From Collinsella sp. (GTDB lineage Bacteria > Actinomycetota > Coriobacteriia > Coriobacteriales > Coriobacteriaceae), in assembly GCA_018380195.1 (NCBI GenBank), contig JAGZUC010000009.1, forward strand, positions 1 to 64,000: a stretch of 64,000 nt of DNA. Direction: 5' to 3'. This document shows, one piece after another, positions 14,793 through 24,619 of the stretch. Under the pieces are notes generated by a model. That model saw only the letters and a list, made by a program, of their open reading frames with translations. It had not been told where the DNA came from and made no database searches. Numbering within the stretch: the first letter of the stretch is position 1; each line of letters opens with the position of its first letter. The position numbers and the translations under genes are program-made.

Positions 14793-16259
14793 TTACTCGC
14801 CCTCCGAGGTCTCGGCATCGCCCGCGGCATCCGCCGCATTGACAACCTCGACGCCCTCATCCGCAGCATCGGCCACGTCAATGGCTTCAACGGCAACGTC
14901 CTCGCCAGCATCCTCGAGCTCCTCGTACTCCGAGAAGTCCTCGGCGCCCTCAAAGTCAAAGGCGCGCTGGCAAATGCGGACCTCATCGCCCGCACGACAA
15001 CCGGCCTTCTCGAGCGCGTCGTCAACACCCATGCGCGCAAACTTATGCTGCAGGTAAATGACGGCTTCTTCGTTTTCCCAGTCGGTCTGAATGACCATGC
15101 GCTCGATGGCACGACCGAACACGCGGAAGGCACCGGGCTCTTCCTGGACAATGCGGAAACGCTTCTCGCGCTGCAGGCGGCGACGCTCCCACTCCTCGTC
15201 GCGCAGGTCGACCGGCTCATCGGAGACCGCCAACTCGGCGCGGAGCTTGGCCACCTGCTCACCTACGGCTAGCATCAACGTATTGAGACCGGCGCCCGTC
15301 ACGGCAGACACGGCAAAGAACATATGGCCATCGTCGAGCGCTGCGCGCTTGAGGTCGGCAATCTTATCGGCCGTGCCCGGCGCATCGCACTTGTTGGCGG
15401 CAACGATCTGCGGGCGCTCCGAAAGCTCGGCGCCATACTGCTCGAGCTCGCGGTTGATGATGCGATAGTCCTCAACCGGATCGCGATCCTCAAAACCGCC
15501 CGTCATGTCGACGACATGCATGATCAGGGCCGTACGCTCAATGTGGCGCAGGAACTGGTGACCCAGGCCCTTGCCCTCGCTCGCGCCCTCGATGAGACCG
15601 GGAACGTCGGCAACGACGTAAGAATATTCGCCGGCACGCACCATGCCGAGGTTCGGCACGAGCGTGGTAAACGGATAGTCGGCAATCTTGGGACGGGCGG
15701 CACTCATGCGCGCGATGAGCGATGACTTACCCACCGAGGGAAAGCCCACGAGCGCGGCATCGGCCATAAGCTTCATCTCGAGCTCGATCCAGTGCTCCTC
15801 GGCCGGCTCGCCCAGCTGAGCGAACGCGGGCGCGCGGCGCACCGAAGTCACAAAGTGCGTATTGCCGAGACCACCGGCGCCACCAGGGGCCACGACAACG
15901 CGCTCGCCATCGTGCACCAGATCGGCAATCTCGAACATCGGGGTCTGCGTCTCGGGGTCGAGCTCGCGCACCACGGTGCCCATAGGGACCTTGAGAATCA
16001 GGTCCTCGCCGCTCTTACCGTTACGACGGGCGCCCTGCCCGTGCGTGCCGCGCTCAGCGCGGAAGTGATGCTTAAAGCGGTAATCGATCAGCGAAGACAG
16101 CTGAGCATCGGCCTGGATGACGACATTGCCGCCACGACCGCCGTCGCCGCCATCGGGGCCGCCCTTGGGGACAAATGCCTCGCGCCTAAACGACATACAT
16201 CCGGCTCCGCCGTCGCCGCCGCACACGTTAATGCGGCTGATATCGGTGAACTGTGACAA
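14793..16259 (-). CDS. obg: Obg/CgtA GTPase
   Basis: The protein has 488 aa. It is an essential GTPase for 50S assembly and stress response. The glycine-rich Obg fold is at 1-158, then the G domain: G1 GFPSVGKSSL near 165, G3 DVPGLIEGAS, G4 NKCD. The OCT domain follows (about 350-430). An acidic Asp/Glu/Ala tail of about 55 residues ends the protein. The start is TTG at 16259 with GGAGG 8 bases upstream. A terminator hairpin separates it from rpmA. Confidence 0.96.
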   Translation of the reverse strand: MSQFTDISRINVCGGDGGAGCMSFRREAFVPKGGPDGGDGGRGGNVVIQADAQLSSLIDYRFKHHFRAERGTHGQGARRNGKSGEDLILKVPMGTVVRELDPETQTPMFEIADLVHDGERVVVAPGGAGGLGNTHFVTSVRRAPAFAQLGEPAEEHWIELEMKLMADAALVGFPSVGKSSLIARMSAARPKIADYPFTTLVPNLGMVRAGEYSYVVADVPGLIEGASEGKGLGHQFLRHIERTALIMHVVDMTGGFEDRDPVEDYRIINRELEQYGAELSERPQIVAANKCDAPGTADKIADLKRAALDDGHMFFAVSAVTGAGLNTLMLAVGEQVAKLRAELAVSDEPVDLRDEEWERRRLQREKRFRIVQEEPGAFRVFGRAIERMVIQTDWENEEAVIYLQHKFARMGVDDALEKAGCRAGDEVRICQRAFDFEGAEDFSEYEELEDAGEDVAVEAIDVADAADEGVEVVNAADAAGDAETSEGE

Positions 16260-16269
16260 CAGAATCGCC

Positions 16270-16320
16270 TCCTACAAAAAAGAGGGAGACCCTTGAATCC
16301 TAAAACTCAAGTGCCTCCCA
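16270..16320 (-). terminator. Terminator/attenuator between rpmA and obg
   Basis: On the minus strand a stem GGGAGGCACTTGA ... TCAAGGGTCTCCC is followed by TCTTTTTTG, just before the obg SD. It likely ends most rplU-rpmA transcripts and lets a fraction read into obg. Confidence 0.75.
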
Positions 16321-16344
16321 CATATGTGCTCTATGAAGGGTGAA

Positions 16345-16602
16345 TTACGCGTTCGCGAGCGGGCGTACGCTGACCCTGTGCTTGATACCCTTGTGGAACT
16401 CAACGGTACCGTCGACCAGCGCGAACAGCGTGTCGTCCTTACCACGGCCAACGTTCTCACCCGGGTGGATGTGCGTGCCGTGCTGACGGACGAGAATCGT
16501 GCCCGTGGTTACCGTCTGGCCGGCATAGCGCTTCGTGCCAAGGCGCTGACCGCGGGAGTCACGGCCATTACGGGAGGAACCGAGTCCTTTTTTGTGTGCC
16601 AT
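16345..16602 (-). CDS. rpmA: 50S ribosomal protein L27
   Basis: The protein has 85 aa. It starts MAHKKGLGSSRNGRDS, with the Gly/Arg-rich N-terminus that reaches the peptidyl-transferase centre. There is no Firmicute-type cleavable N-terminal extension. It is downstream of rplU with a 33-base gap. Confidence 0.97.
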   Translation of the reverse strand: MAHKKGLGSSRNGRDSRGQRLGTKRYAGQTVTTGTILVRQHGTHIHPGENVGRGKDDTLFALVDGTVEFHKGIKHRVSVRPLANA

Positions 16603-16635
16603 TGTGTATACCTACTCTTTCGTTACGAGTGTAAT

Positions 16636-17010
16636 CTACTCGGCGACGGGAGCCTCGGCAACAGCCTCGGCCTCTGCCTTGACAGCCTTCTTGGCGCGGG
16701 ACGTAGCCTGGACCTTCACGATCTTCAGCTTGGTGAGCTGCTGACGGTGACCCTTCAGACGACGATAGCGCTTACGCTTGTGGAACTTGAAGACCAGCTG
16801 CTTCTCGCCCTTGAACTGCTCAACGATCTGAGCGGTAACCTTGGCCTTGGCCAGCTTGTCGGGATCGGTGACGATCTTCTTACCATCGTTGAGGAAGATA
16901 ACCGGCAGGGTGACCTTGTCGCCCTCATTGCCCTCGATCTTCTCGACGGTGATGACATCGTCGGTGGCGACCTTGTACTGCTTGCCGCCCGTGTTAACGA
17001 TTGCGTACAT
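16636..17010 (-). CDS. rplU: 50S ribosomal protein L21
   Basis: The protein has 124 aa from the ATG at 17010 (MYAIVNTGGKQYKV, the family's conserved start); an upstream in-frame codon at 17031 would add 7 odd residues. Conserved RKRYRRLKGHRQQLTKLKI follows near residue 80. The C-terminal 25 residues are an Ala/Glu/Lys tail. It is first gene of rplU-rpmA. Confidence 0.97.
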   Translation of the reverse strand: MYAIVNTGGKQYKVATDDVITVEKIEGNEGDKVTLPVIFLNDGKKIVTDPDKLAKAKVTAQIVEQFKGEKQLVFKFHKRKRYRRLKGHRQQLTKLKIVKVQATSRAKKAVKAEAEAVAEAPVAE

Positions 17011-17077
17011 GTTTACTTGCCCTTCATGCATCAGTTAGTGCAACAGCCGAATATAGTAGCAGGCGAAAATACCCCCG

Positions 17078-17890
17078 TCAACGAGTATGTGGAGCAAATC
17101 CACAAGTTCGCACAGGTATGGGGCTGACGAGTCGGCCCTCGTCGTCCTCGCATGCTTGATTCTGACGCTCGACATCGTAGGAGCAGATGGTCACGAGGTC
17201 TTGCATACCGGTGGAAACAATAGGTGCATCCACGCCCGGGGTCAAGCCCTGCAACAAAACATCAGCAGCAGAAAGCAAAATTTCCGGACGCATAGAGCCC
17301 TCGTTGTCGGCATGGGTGTCGAGCATGAGAACCAAATGGTCCGGGCGCTCCCCCGCCGTGAGCTCATAGCCAACGAGCGTGTGATCCAAATCCAAGCGCT
17401 TGCTCTTTTTGCCGCGCGCGTAGTCGATGCCATGATCCGCGCGCAGCGTGTCGATCGCACGACGCACCTCGTCGGCGCTTACGGGCGCCTCGGGATCCAG
17501 GTGTAAGTCGATGCGATACGACAGGCGCGTGAGCTGCGCCGTCAATGCCGGCGTGCGCACGTCGATGTACGCCGCCTCGATGGGCGCCAGATCGGCCGGA
17601 GACGCCGCAGCTAGGCGCTCAAACGCCTCGTCGAGCGCCACGAACTCGGTCATAAACAGGTCATACCACTCGCAGGTCGACGACGTACCAACCGGTAGCG
17701 CCGAAGAGAAGCCCACGCGCATGTGCGGAGAGAAGCCCTGCGTGACGGCATAGGGAAGTCCCGCACGGCGCACGATGCGCTCAATGGTATGGATTACTTC
17801 GAGATGGCCCAGGTACTTAAGGCGATCGCGCTTGCCATAGCGAACACGAAGTCTAAAGAGCGAGGGGTTGTCGGTCAGGCGCTCACTCAT
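17078..17890 (-). CDS. TIGR03936/DUF2344 radical-SAM-linked protein
   Basis: The protein has 270 aa. It matches the DUF2344 family by LRVRYGKRDRLKYLGHLEVIHTIERIVRRAGLP and the GFSPHMRVGFSSALPVG block. It has no catalytic motif I recognise. Its start overlaps the upstream B12/radical SAM gene by four bases. In many bacteria the two are fused or adjacent, next to rplU, implying one function, perhaps RNA or ribosome modification. That link is inference; the family's role is not established. Confidence 0.85.
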   Translation of the reverse strand: MSERLTDNPSLFRLRVRYGKRDRLKYLGHLEVIHTIERIVRRAGLPYAVTQGFSPHMRVGFSSALPVGTSSTCEWYDLFMTEFVALDEAFERLAAASPADLAPIEAAYIDVRTPALTAQLTRLSYRIDLHLDPEAPVSADEVRRAIDTLRADHGIDYARGKKSKRLDLDHTLVGYELTAGERPDHLVLMLDTHADNEGSMRPEILLSAADVLLQGLTPGVDAPIVSTGMQDLVTICSYDVERQNQACEDDEGRLVSPIPVRTCGFAPHTR

Positions 17891-19764
17891 GCGCGATCAC
17901 CCATCAATACATTCTTGGCGTGGAGCGTGGGGCAGATCCCGCAGCCGGTGCACGACGTGCGGGTACAGTCGGGAGTCGTGACGCCCTCGAGCGAGCGACG
18001 GTACTCGCGCTCGAGGAAGCCGCGCGTGCAGCCGGGGCTCACGTGCTCCCACGGCAGGCGCCAGTCCAACTCGTAGGGCAGGTGCACGAGCTCATTGAGG
18101 TCGATGCCGTTTTTGGCAGCAGCTTCCTTCCAGTTATCGAGCGAGAAATGCTCTACCCAGGCGTCAAAGCGAGAGCCCGAGCGCCAAGCATCGATGATGA
18201 CGGGCGTCATGTCGCGACCGGCGCGGGACAGCGCGGCCTCGATGAGCGAAGTCTCGGCATCGTGGTAATGCACGCGGACGGCACGGTTGCGAACGCTCGT
18301 GATAAGCAGCTTCTGGCGACGCTTGACGTCGTCGTAGTCGAGCTGCGGGCACCACTGGAACGGCGTGGCAGCCTTGGGGATAAAGACCGAAACCGAGATG
18401 GACACCGAGATCGAGCCGCGACGAGCCTTGGGCACCACGGAACGACCGAGCTCCAGCACGTGATCGGCCAGATTGGCGATGGCCACGATGTCCTCGTCGC
18501 GCTCGCCGGGAAGGCCCATCATAAAGTAGAGCTTCATACGGTTCCAGCCGGCCTCGAAGGCCGCCTTGGCCGCACGGTCCAAGTCCTCCTCGGTCACGTT
18601 CTTGTTAATGATGTCGCGCATGCGCTGGCTGCCGGCCTCGGGCGCGAACGTCAGGCCGCCCTTCTTTTCGCCGGCGACCGACTCGGCCATATCCACGCCA
18701 AACGAATCCAGGCGCTGCGACGGAATAGACACGCGAATACCCGTATCCTCCAGGCGACGGTTGAGCCTGCCGAGCACGTCGCGAATGCAGGAGTGGTCGG
18801 TCGTGGAGAGCGAGGTCAGCGACACCTCGTCATAGCCGGTCTTTTCCAGACCCTGAATCACCGACGAGACGATCTGGTCGGCCGAGCGCTCGCGCACCGG
18901 GCGATACGTCATGCCGGCCTGGCAAAAACGACAGCCGCGGGCGCAGCCGCGCAGGATCTCGATAGACAGGCGGTCGTGGACTAGCTGCGCATAGGGTACG
19001 CACGACTGCGACAGCGGATTCGTGGCGCCGAAATCCTCGACGACGCGTTTGTAGACCACAGTAGGCGCATCCTTGCCTTCACGCGGCACGGTGTAGCCAT
19101 GCGGCGAGCAGGGCTCGTCGTGACGAACCTCATAGAGCGACGGCACGTAGTTGCCGGCAATGGATGCAAGCTGCTCAACAATCTGCGCGCGCGGGACTCC
19201 TTCGTCACGCAGGCGGCGATGCAGCTGGCAGGTCTCGAGCAGCGATTCCTCGCCCTCACCGATGAGGATGGCATCGAAGAAGGCCGCGTACGGCTCGGGG
19301 TTGTACACCGAGGGGCCGCCGGCGATGATGATGGGGTCATCTTCACCTCGGTCGGCCGCTAACAGCGGAATGCCAGCGAGGTCGAGTGCCTCGAGGAAGT
19401 TCGTCACCGCCATCTCGTGCGGCACATGCAGACCGACGATATCAAACGAAGCGACCGGCGCTGCACCCTCGAGCGAGAGCAGCGGAATGCCTGCCTCGCG
19501 CATAGCGTCACCCATATCGGGCCACGGCACATAGCCGCGCTCGCAGGAGATGCCCTCGGCCTGGTTAAGGATGTTGTAGAGGATGGCGATGCCCTGGTTG
19601 GGCAGACCAACCTCGTACACATCCGGGTAGATCAGGCAGCAACGGTAGTCGGCATCGGCCTTGGAAAGCGTGCCCCACTCGTGATCGATATAGCGACTCG
19701 GCTTCTCGACCTTGGCGAGCAACGGCTCAATTAAATGAAAACAGTCTTGGTATGCAACGCGCAA
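17887..19764 (-). CDS. TIGR03960-type B12-binding-domain radical SAM protein
   Basis: The protein has 625 aa from the TTG at 19764 (AGGGGT 8 bases upstream). The N-terminal half has a cobalamin-binding-like Rossmann region (about 40-240). The radical SAM cluster motif is C274, C278, C281 in GCARGCRFCQAG. A second Cys group ends the protein (CTRTSCTGCGICPTLHAKN), possibly binding another cluster. The partner DUF2344 gene overlaps it by four bases. The reaction is unknown. Confidence 0.88.
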   Translation of the reverse strand: MRVAYQDCFHLIEPLLAKVEKPSRYIDHEWGTLSKADADYRCCLIYPDVYEVGLPNQGIAILYNILNQAEGISCERGYVPWPDMGDAMREAGIPLLSLEGAAPVASFDIVGLHVPHEMAVTNFLEALDLAGIPLLAADRGEDDPIIIAGGPSVYNPEPYAAFFDAILIGEGEESLLETCQLHRRLRDEGVPRAQIVEQLASIAGNYVPSLYEVRHDEPCSPHGYTVPREGKDAPTVVYKRVVEDFGATNPLSQSCVPYAQLVHDRLSIEILRGCARGCRFCQAGMTYRPVRERSADQIVSSVIQGLEKTGYDEVSLTSLSTTDHSCIRDVLGRLNRRLEDTGIRVSIPSQRLDSFGVDMAESVAGEKKGGLTFAPEAGSQRMRDIINKNVTEEDLDRAAKAAFEAGWNRMKLYFMMGLPGERDEDIVAIANLADHVLELGRSVVPKARRGSISVSISVSVFIPKAATPFQWCPQLDYDDVKRRQKLLITSVRNRAVRVHYHDAETSLIEAALSRAGRDMTPVIIDAWRSGSRFDAWVEHFSLDNWKEAAAKNGIDLNELVHLPYELDWRLPWEHVSPGCTRGFLEREYRRSLEGVTTPDCTRTSCTGCGICPTLHAKNVLMGDRA

Positions 19765-19774
19765 CGGAAAACCC

Positions 19775-20704
19775 CTAAGCAGCGAGATCTGATGCGTCCT
19801 GATAGGACGCCATAGGACGGGTAGCGCCCGCGACCGTGGTCACCAGATCGCGAACGCGGGAGAACGTGGCAGTGACCACCTCGTTGGCACGGCTGTAGTC
19901 GACATCGCGCTCGTAGAGCGAAACGAGCGCACGGCCCATGCCGTAGGTGCCCGCGGCAGCAGTGAGCGCCTTGACGGCAAACCCAATATGCGGCGTCTGC
20001 TTGACGAGCGCGCGGGTGACCGCGCGGATCACAAGACCGCCGGCAAGCACGCCGGCGACCTCGTAGCCGCGCTCGGGCTTAATGCCGCGTCCAAAGACGG
20101 CAGCGAGCTCAAAGAGCATGCCCACCTGCGCCAGCGCCATAACGGGATAATCGGCGCCCGGCAAAAACACCAAAGCCCCGGTCGCCATATTGGTGAGCGC
20201 ACACGAGGTGATGATGCGGTTGGCCGCCGCGATGCGCATGAAGGCAAAGTTCGCCGCAAAAGCCGTTTCCTTGTCCGTGCGATCGAGAATCCAGCGGGCA
20301 AGCGTCTCGAGCAGATACGTCTTATCGGTTGCCGCTACCACGCCAAGCATGGGCGTGGACTCCTCGATAAACGGCACCTCCACAGCAGACTCGGCAAGCA
20401 CGCACACGGGCGCGCCGGCGATCACGAGCTCCTGCACGGCACTCTCCAAGCGGTCGGAACCACACGAGAGCACCAGCACCACATCGGTATCGGTCTTTGG
20501 AGCAATTCGCTCCTCCCCTAGACGCTCGACGCGCACAATGCCCGAGGTCGTCTGCGGCACAAAGGCATCACGCACCGTCTCGGCCAGAAAGCGCGAGGCA
20601 GACGAATCCAGATAGACCGAGACGCGCACCGGCGTATCGGAATCCTTCTTAACGGACGCGCCCATCTTAAAAGCGCTGGTCAGCTTATCTACGGGAATTT
20701 TCAT
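19775..20704 (-). CDS. DUF697-like (YcjF-type) membrane-associated protein
   Basis: The protein has 309 aa and a good SD (GGAGGGG) before the ATG at 20704. The first 140 residues form an alpha/beta nucleotide-fold-like region without a P-loop. Residues about 150-270 are helical and apolar with FAFMRIAAANRIITSCALTN and GVLAGGLVIRAVTRAL, resembling the C-terminal domain of DUF697/YcjF proteins. It is between rodA and the radical SAM pair in the same direction. The function is unknown. Confidence 0.55.
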   Translation of the reverse strand: MKIPVDKLTSAFKMGASVKKDSDTPVRVSVYLDSSASRFLAETVRDAFVPQTTSGIVRVERLGEERIAPKTDTDVVLVLSCGSDRLESAVQELVIAGAPVCVLAESAVEVPFIEESTPMLGVVAATDKTYLLETLARWILDRTDKETAFAANFAFMRIAAANRIITSCALTNMATGALVFLPGADYPVMALAQVGMLFELAAVFGRGIKPERGYEVAGVLAGGLVIRAVTRALVKQTPHIGFAVKALTAAAGTYGMGRALVSLYERDVDYSRANEVVTATFSRVRDLVTTVAGATRPMASYQDASDLAA

Positions 20705-20722
20705 AGCAAACCCCTCCAGCGG

Positions 20723-21949
20723 TTACGCGGCGCCCGAACGATGCCGCCATATGGATTGTACGATACCCACCGTCAGCAGCTGAATCATCATCGAAGACGA
20801 ACCGAAGCTAATAAACGGTAGCGGAATACCGGTAATCGGCATCATGCCGATGCACATGCCGATGTTTTCGAAGGTCTGGAACGCCCACATGCCAACGATG
20901 CCAACACACGAAAGACGCAAAAACAGGGACTCGCACTTAAAGGCGACGCGAATCGTCGAAAAGATCAACAGCACGTAGAGGCACAGGAGCAAAAAGGAAC
21001 CGCAAAAGCCAAAGGTCTCGGACAGGAAGGCGAAGACGAAGTCGGTGTGGAACTCAGGCAGAAAGCCGCCGGCCGACTGCGTCGCATGGCCCAAACCCTT
21101 ACCAAAGAAGCCGCCCGAGCCAACGGCGATAAGCGACTGCTGCAGGTTGTAGGCATCGTCCGAATCGGCATTATCGGGGTCGATAAAGACCGTCAGACGG
21201 TTCATCTGGTACTGCTTGATGAGCACATCGTAGCCGAGCAACGAATCAAAGACCGAATCAAGCGCCAGAACGAGGGCCACCAGACCCACGAGCAGGGCCA
21301 GGGTCGACAGCACCCATTCGCGGCGTGCACCGCTCATACAAATGACGATGGCGCCCGAAACAAGCACGACCAGGCCCGAGCCCAGGTCGCCCATGGCAAC
21401 GACGGCCAAAAACGGAATGGACAGCATGCCGCAGAGCTTGACGTAGTCGCGAACGGTATCGATGCGACCGTTATACTGCGAGCCAAGCGTAGCAATAAAG
21501 AAGATGGTGATGAGCTTGGCAAGCTCAACCGGCTGGAATGTCAAGCCGATACCGGGAATCTTGATCCAGCCCGTCATGCCCAGACCGCCCGTATAGGACA
21601 GACCTGGAATCTTGGGCGAGAGGATCACGATCAGGTCGATGACGAGCAACGCCGTCGAGAAATTGGAAATACCGCGCAGGTCGGTACGCCAGACCAGCAC
21701 CGCCAGCACCGTACCGATTCCAATTCCCAGCAGATGGCGTGAGAACGAAGCGTCGGCCTTAAACTGCGAAGCCGACCAGATAATGATGGCGCCGTAGGCG
21801 ACGAGGGCCACAGTAGCCACGAGCACACCGATATGCACCTTTTGGCGAAACGTGCCGCGCGAGGCCGAAAGTTGCTTGTTGACACGGTCCAGGCTGCTGC
21901 GAGAACCGGTCTTGGTTGAACGGAACAGATCCGCCGGAGAAAAATCCAT
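20723..21949 (-). CDS. rodA: Rod-shape SEDS peptidoglycan polymerase RodA
   Basis: The protein has 408 aa. It is a multi-pass membrane glycosyltransferase of the elongasome, working with PBP2. About ten membrane helices; SEDS motifs include QPVELAKL in a periplasmic loop, GDLGSG, and near the end GIPLPFISFGSSSM. A 35-residue cytosolic N-terminus is Ser/Arg rich. It is directly after mrdA (9-base gap), the usual mre-mrd order. Confidence 0.95.
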   Translation of the reverse strand: MDFSPADLFRSTKTGSRSSLDRVNKQLSASRGTFRQKVHIGVLVATVALVAYGAIIIWSASQFKADASFSRHLLGIGIGTVLAVLVWRTDLRGISNFSTALLVIDLIVILSPKIPGLSYTGGLGMTGWIKIPGIGLTFQPVELAKLITIFFIATLGSQYNGRIDTVRDYVKLCGMLSIPFLAVVAMGDLGSGLVVLVSGAIVICMSGARREWVLSTLALLVGLVALVLALDSVFDSLLGYDVLIKQYQMNRLTVFIDPDNADSDDAYNLQQSLIAVGSGGFFGKGLGHATQSAGGFLPEFHTDFVFAFLSETFGFCGSFLLLCLYVLLIFSTIRVAFKCESLFLRLSCVGIVGMWAFQTFENIGMCIGMMPITGIPLPFISFGSSSMMIQLLTVGIVQSIWRHRSGAA

Positions 21950-21958
21950 CGCAACCTC

Positions 21959-24028
21959 CTATCGAACCGAAGAATCGCCCGAGGCCGAAGAGGTATCGGG
22001 CTCGTCATAAATCACGCCGAGCACGTCGCGCACGACATGCATCGCGGTATCTGAGCCACCGCCGCCCTGCTCCAGGACGGTAGCGATGACATACTTGGGG
22101 TCATCGGCCGGTGCATAGGCGCAGAACCACGCGTATTCATCCTCGCCACTTTTCTCGCCCGTGCCCGACTTGCCGTATACCTGCGGCGTCAGGGTGCCAA
22201 AGTGAGCCGCCAGGGACGTCGATGCCGTGTAAATCACGTCGTGCATGCCGTTGCGAACAAGAGCCAAATCCGAATCGCTGTTGATCTTGGCCTCCAGGCG
22301 CTTCTTCTTGCCCTTGCCGTTGTACTTATAGGCATCGCCGTCGCCATCGCGCGACACGGCAGACAAAAACACGTGAGGCACGTACTGTTTGCCGCCGTTG
22401 GCAAGACCCATATAGGCACACGCCATCTGCAGGGGCGTCACCAGGATGTCGCCCTGACCGATGGCAATGTTGGTCATATCGCCGGCATTCCACTTGCGGT
22501 CCTCGGCAGATGCGTCGGTGAAGTACGACTCTTTCCACTCGGCATCGGGAATACGGCCCGCGCCCTCACTCGGCAGATCGATACCGCAGGTCTTGCCTAG
22601 ACCCCAGCGACGAAAGACCTCCTGCAGACCCTCGGGATGTTGCTCGTCATAAAAGAACGCCTTGCCCATGTCGTAGAAAACAGGGTCGCACGAGTTGGCG
22701 ATACCCGACTGCAGCGTCATGGTGCCGTGGCCGGAATGCAGCCAGCAGTACTTGCCCCACGACTTGCCCAGACCCGTCCAATAACCCGTGCAGTTGGTCG
22801 TCTGCCCCGACGTGTAGGTTCCAAACTCAAGACCGGCCAGTGCCGAGAGCGGCTTGATGGTCGAGGCCGACATGTACTGTCCGCTAATGGCGCGGTTGAG
22901 CAGCGGGTGGGAACCCTTGTCATCATTGAGCTCGGTCCACACGTCATTTGAGACGCCGCCGATAAAGACAGACGGATCGAACTTGGGCTGGCTCGCCATG
23001 CCCAGAATCTCGCCATTGTTGGGATCGAGGCACACCACAGCGCCGTTGCCGGCATTGCTGTAGCCAGTGGTCTTGGCAAGTTCGATAGCGCTCGCCAGTG
23101 CCGACTCGCAGGCCTGTTGGATCTTAAGGTCGAGCGTGAGCTTAATGTCGGAGCCGGCCTTCGCGGGCACGGCGCCGGCCTGACCGGTCACATTGCCCGA
23201 GGCATCGACCTTGACGGTCTGCTCGCCACGAATACCCTGCAGCAGGTTTTCGTAGTAGCTCTCAACGCCCGCCTGGCCCACGATATCGCCCGACTGGTAC
23301 GTAATCTTGCCAGCAGAGGCATCATCATCGCCAGAGGTTTTCTTATTCTGGGCCTCGAGCTGCTCGGAGGTAATGGTGCCGGTATAGCCCAAGATATGGC
23401 ATGCCGTCTCGCCATATGGATACTGGCGCTCGGTACGCTCGGCAATCTTGACGCCCGGGAACTCGCCGGCATGTTCCTGAATATAGGCAACCGTGGAGCG
23501 ACGGACGTCCGTCGCGATGGTATGCAGGCTCTGAGCGCCCTCTGTATTGTCCTGAATATTGCGAAGGACCGCCACGTAAGGCATTCCAAGCACGTTGGCA
23601 AGATGGCGAACCAGAACCTCATCCTCGGCAAGGTCGCGGTAGGCCACGACGGCAAGTGAGGGACGGTTCTGGACAAGCGCCACACCATTGCGGTCGAGGA
23701 TGCGACCGCGCACAGCGGGTGTGGTTACGGTGCGAGTCTGATTACTATTAGCCTGCTTCTCGTAATAGTCCGACGAGACCATCTGCATGCCCCACAGCTT
23801 GACGGCAAGTGCCGCAAACATCGCGCCCACACCCGTGGTGAGGATGGAAAAGCGGCCCTTAAAGGCGGTCGCCGCGGTATTGCCCTCGCCCTCGGTGGCG
23901 CGCGGGGCCGTTCCATGCTGCGTATCGTAGGTAAAACGGGAATCGCCACGACGCATGATGACCAGCGCGACCACGATGGCCACAACCAGCACGATACCGG
24001 CGATAATAACCGTCAACTGGGAAGACAT
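21959..24028 (-). CDS. mrdA: Penicillin-binding protein 2 (elongasome transpeptidase)
   Basis: The protein has 689 aa. It crosslinks peptidoglycan with RodA. Two hydrophobic segments near the N-terminus (about 6-25 and 60-80) rather than the usual one. The PBP dimer domain contains RGRILDRNGVALVQNRPS (about 105-125). The transpeptidase SxxK is STIK near 385 and the KSGT motif near 618. An acidic/Ser tail ends the protein. The doubled N-terminal hydrophobic stretch is unusual and may form a hairpin or an extra helix. Confidence 0.95.
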   Translation of the reverse strand: MSSQLTVIIAGIVLVVAIVVALVIMRRGDSRFTYDTQHGTAPRATEGEGNTAATAFKGRFSILTTGVGAMFAALAVKLWGMQMVSSDYYEKQANSNQTRTVTTPAVRGRILDRNGVALVQNRPSLAVVAYRDLAEDEVLVRHLANVLGMPYVAVLRNIQDNTEGAQSLHTIATDVRRSTVAYIQEHAGEFPGVKIAERTERQYPYGETACHILGYTGTITSEQLEAQNKKTSGDDDASAGKITYQSGDIVGQAGVESYYENLLQGIRGEQTVKVDASGNVTGQAGAVPAKAGSDIKLTLDLKIQQACESALASAIELAKTTGYSNAGNGAVVCLDPNNGEILGMASQPKFDPSVFIGGVSNDVWTELNDDKGSHPLLNRAISGQYMSASTIKPLSALAGLEFGTYTSGQTTNCTGYWTGLGKSWGKYCWLHSGHGTMTLQSGIANSCDPVFYDMGKAFFYDEQHPEGLQEVFRRWGLGKTCGIDLPSEGAGRIPDAEWKESYFTDASAEDRKWNAGDMTNIAIGQGDILVTPLQMACAYMGLANGGKQYVPHVFLSAVSRDGDGDAYKYNGKGKKKRLEAKINSDSDLALVRNGMHDVIYTASTSLAAHFGTLTPQVYGKSGTGEKSGEDEYAWFCAYAPADDPKYVIATVLEQGGGGSDTAMHVVRDVLGVIYDEPDTSSASGDSSVR

Positions 24029-24041
24029 CTATGGGCCTCCC

Positions 24042-24608
24042 CTATTTGAGCTTGCGGGTCTTGGGCTTAAAGCGCATACCCGTCTGGCGTCCGCCACGCG
24101 CGGAGAATCCATAGCCGGACTGCGGCACGACGCCGGACATCAAAAACGGAATGGCAACCAGACCCGTCAGGATCGAGGACGGCAGCGCATGGCCGAAGAT
24201 CGCCACGACAAAGCTCGTCTCCAAACCCATAAACAGCAAGATGATGCTGTAGATCACATTAATGACGAGCGCGAAGGCGCCCACAGTGACGCCGCGCGCA
24301 CTCTGGGTACTGCCCGTCTGACCGACGGCGCTGTGCACCAGGGCAAAAGAACCCACGGTCAGCAGGAGCGACATAACGCCCACCGGCACGGCAGCGGACA
24401 GGTCATAGAACAAGCCGCTGCAAAAACCGCACACGACGGCACGGGTCGGATCGCCCGAGAACACGCTTAGGCACACCAGGATAATCATGAAGTTGACGCG
24501 ACCGCCCGCAATGGAGATCTGCGGTGCCAGGCCTGCCTGCAGCAGCACGCACACGATGGCGGCGATTACAAACGTACGGGAGCTCATCCCCTGCTCGTGT
24601 AGATCCAT
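24042..24608 (-). CDS. mreD: Rod-shape-determining protein MreD
   Basis: The protein has about 188 aa from the ATG at 24608, which has GGGGG about 7 bases upstream; an ATG at 24614 is also possible. It is a small membrane protein with about five helices, of the elongasome. Weak sequence conservation is normal for the family; the assignment rests on its place between mreC and mrdA and on GGRVNFMIILVCLSVFSGDP-like features. The C-terminus is basic. Confidence 0.88.
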   Translation of the reverse strand: MDLHEQGMSSRTFVIAAIVCVLLQAGLAPQISIAGGRVNFMIILVCLSVFSGDPTRAVVCGFCSGLFYDLSAAVPVGVMSLLLTVGSFALVHSAVGQTGSTQSARGVTVGAFALVINVIYSIILLFMGLETSFVVAIFGHALPSSILTGLVAIPFLMSGVVPQSGYGFSARGGRQTGMRFKPKTRKLK

Positions 24609-24619
24609 GGACATGCCCC

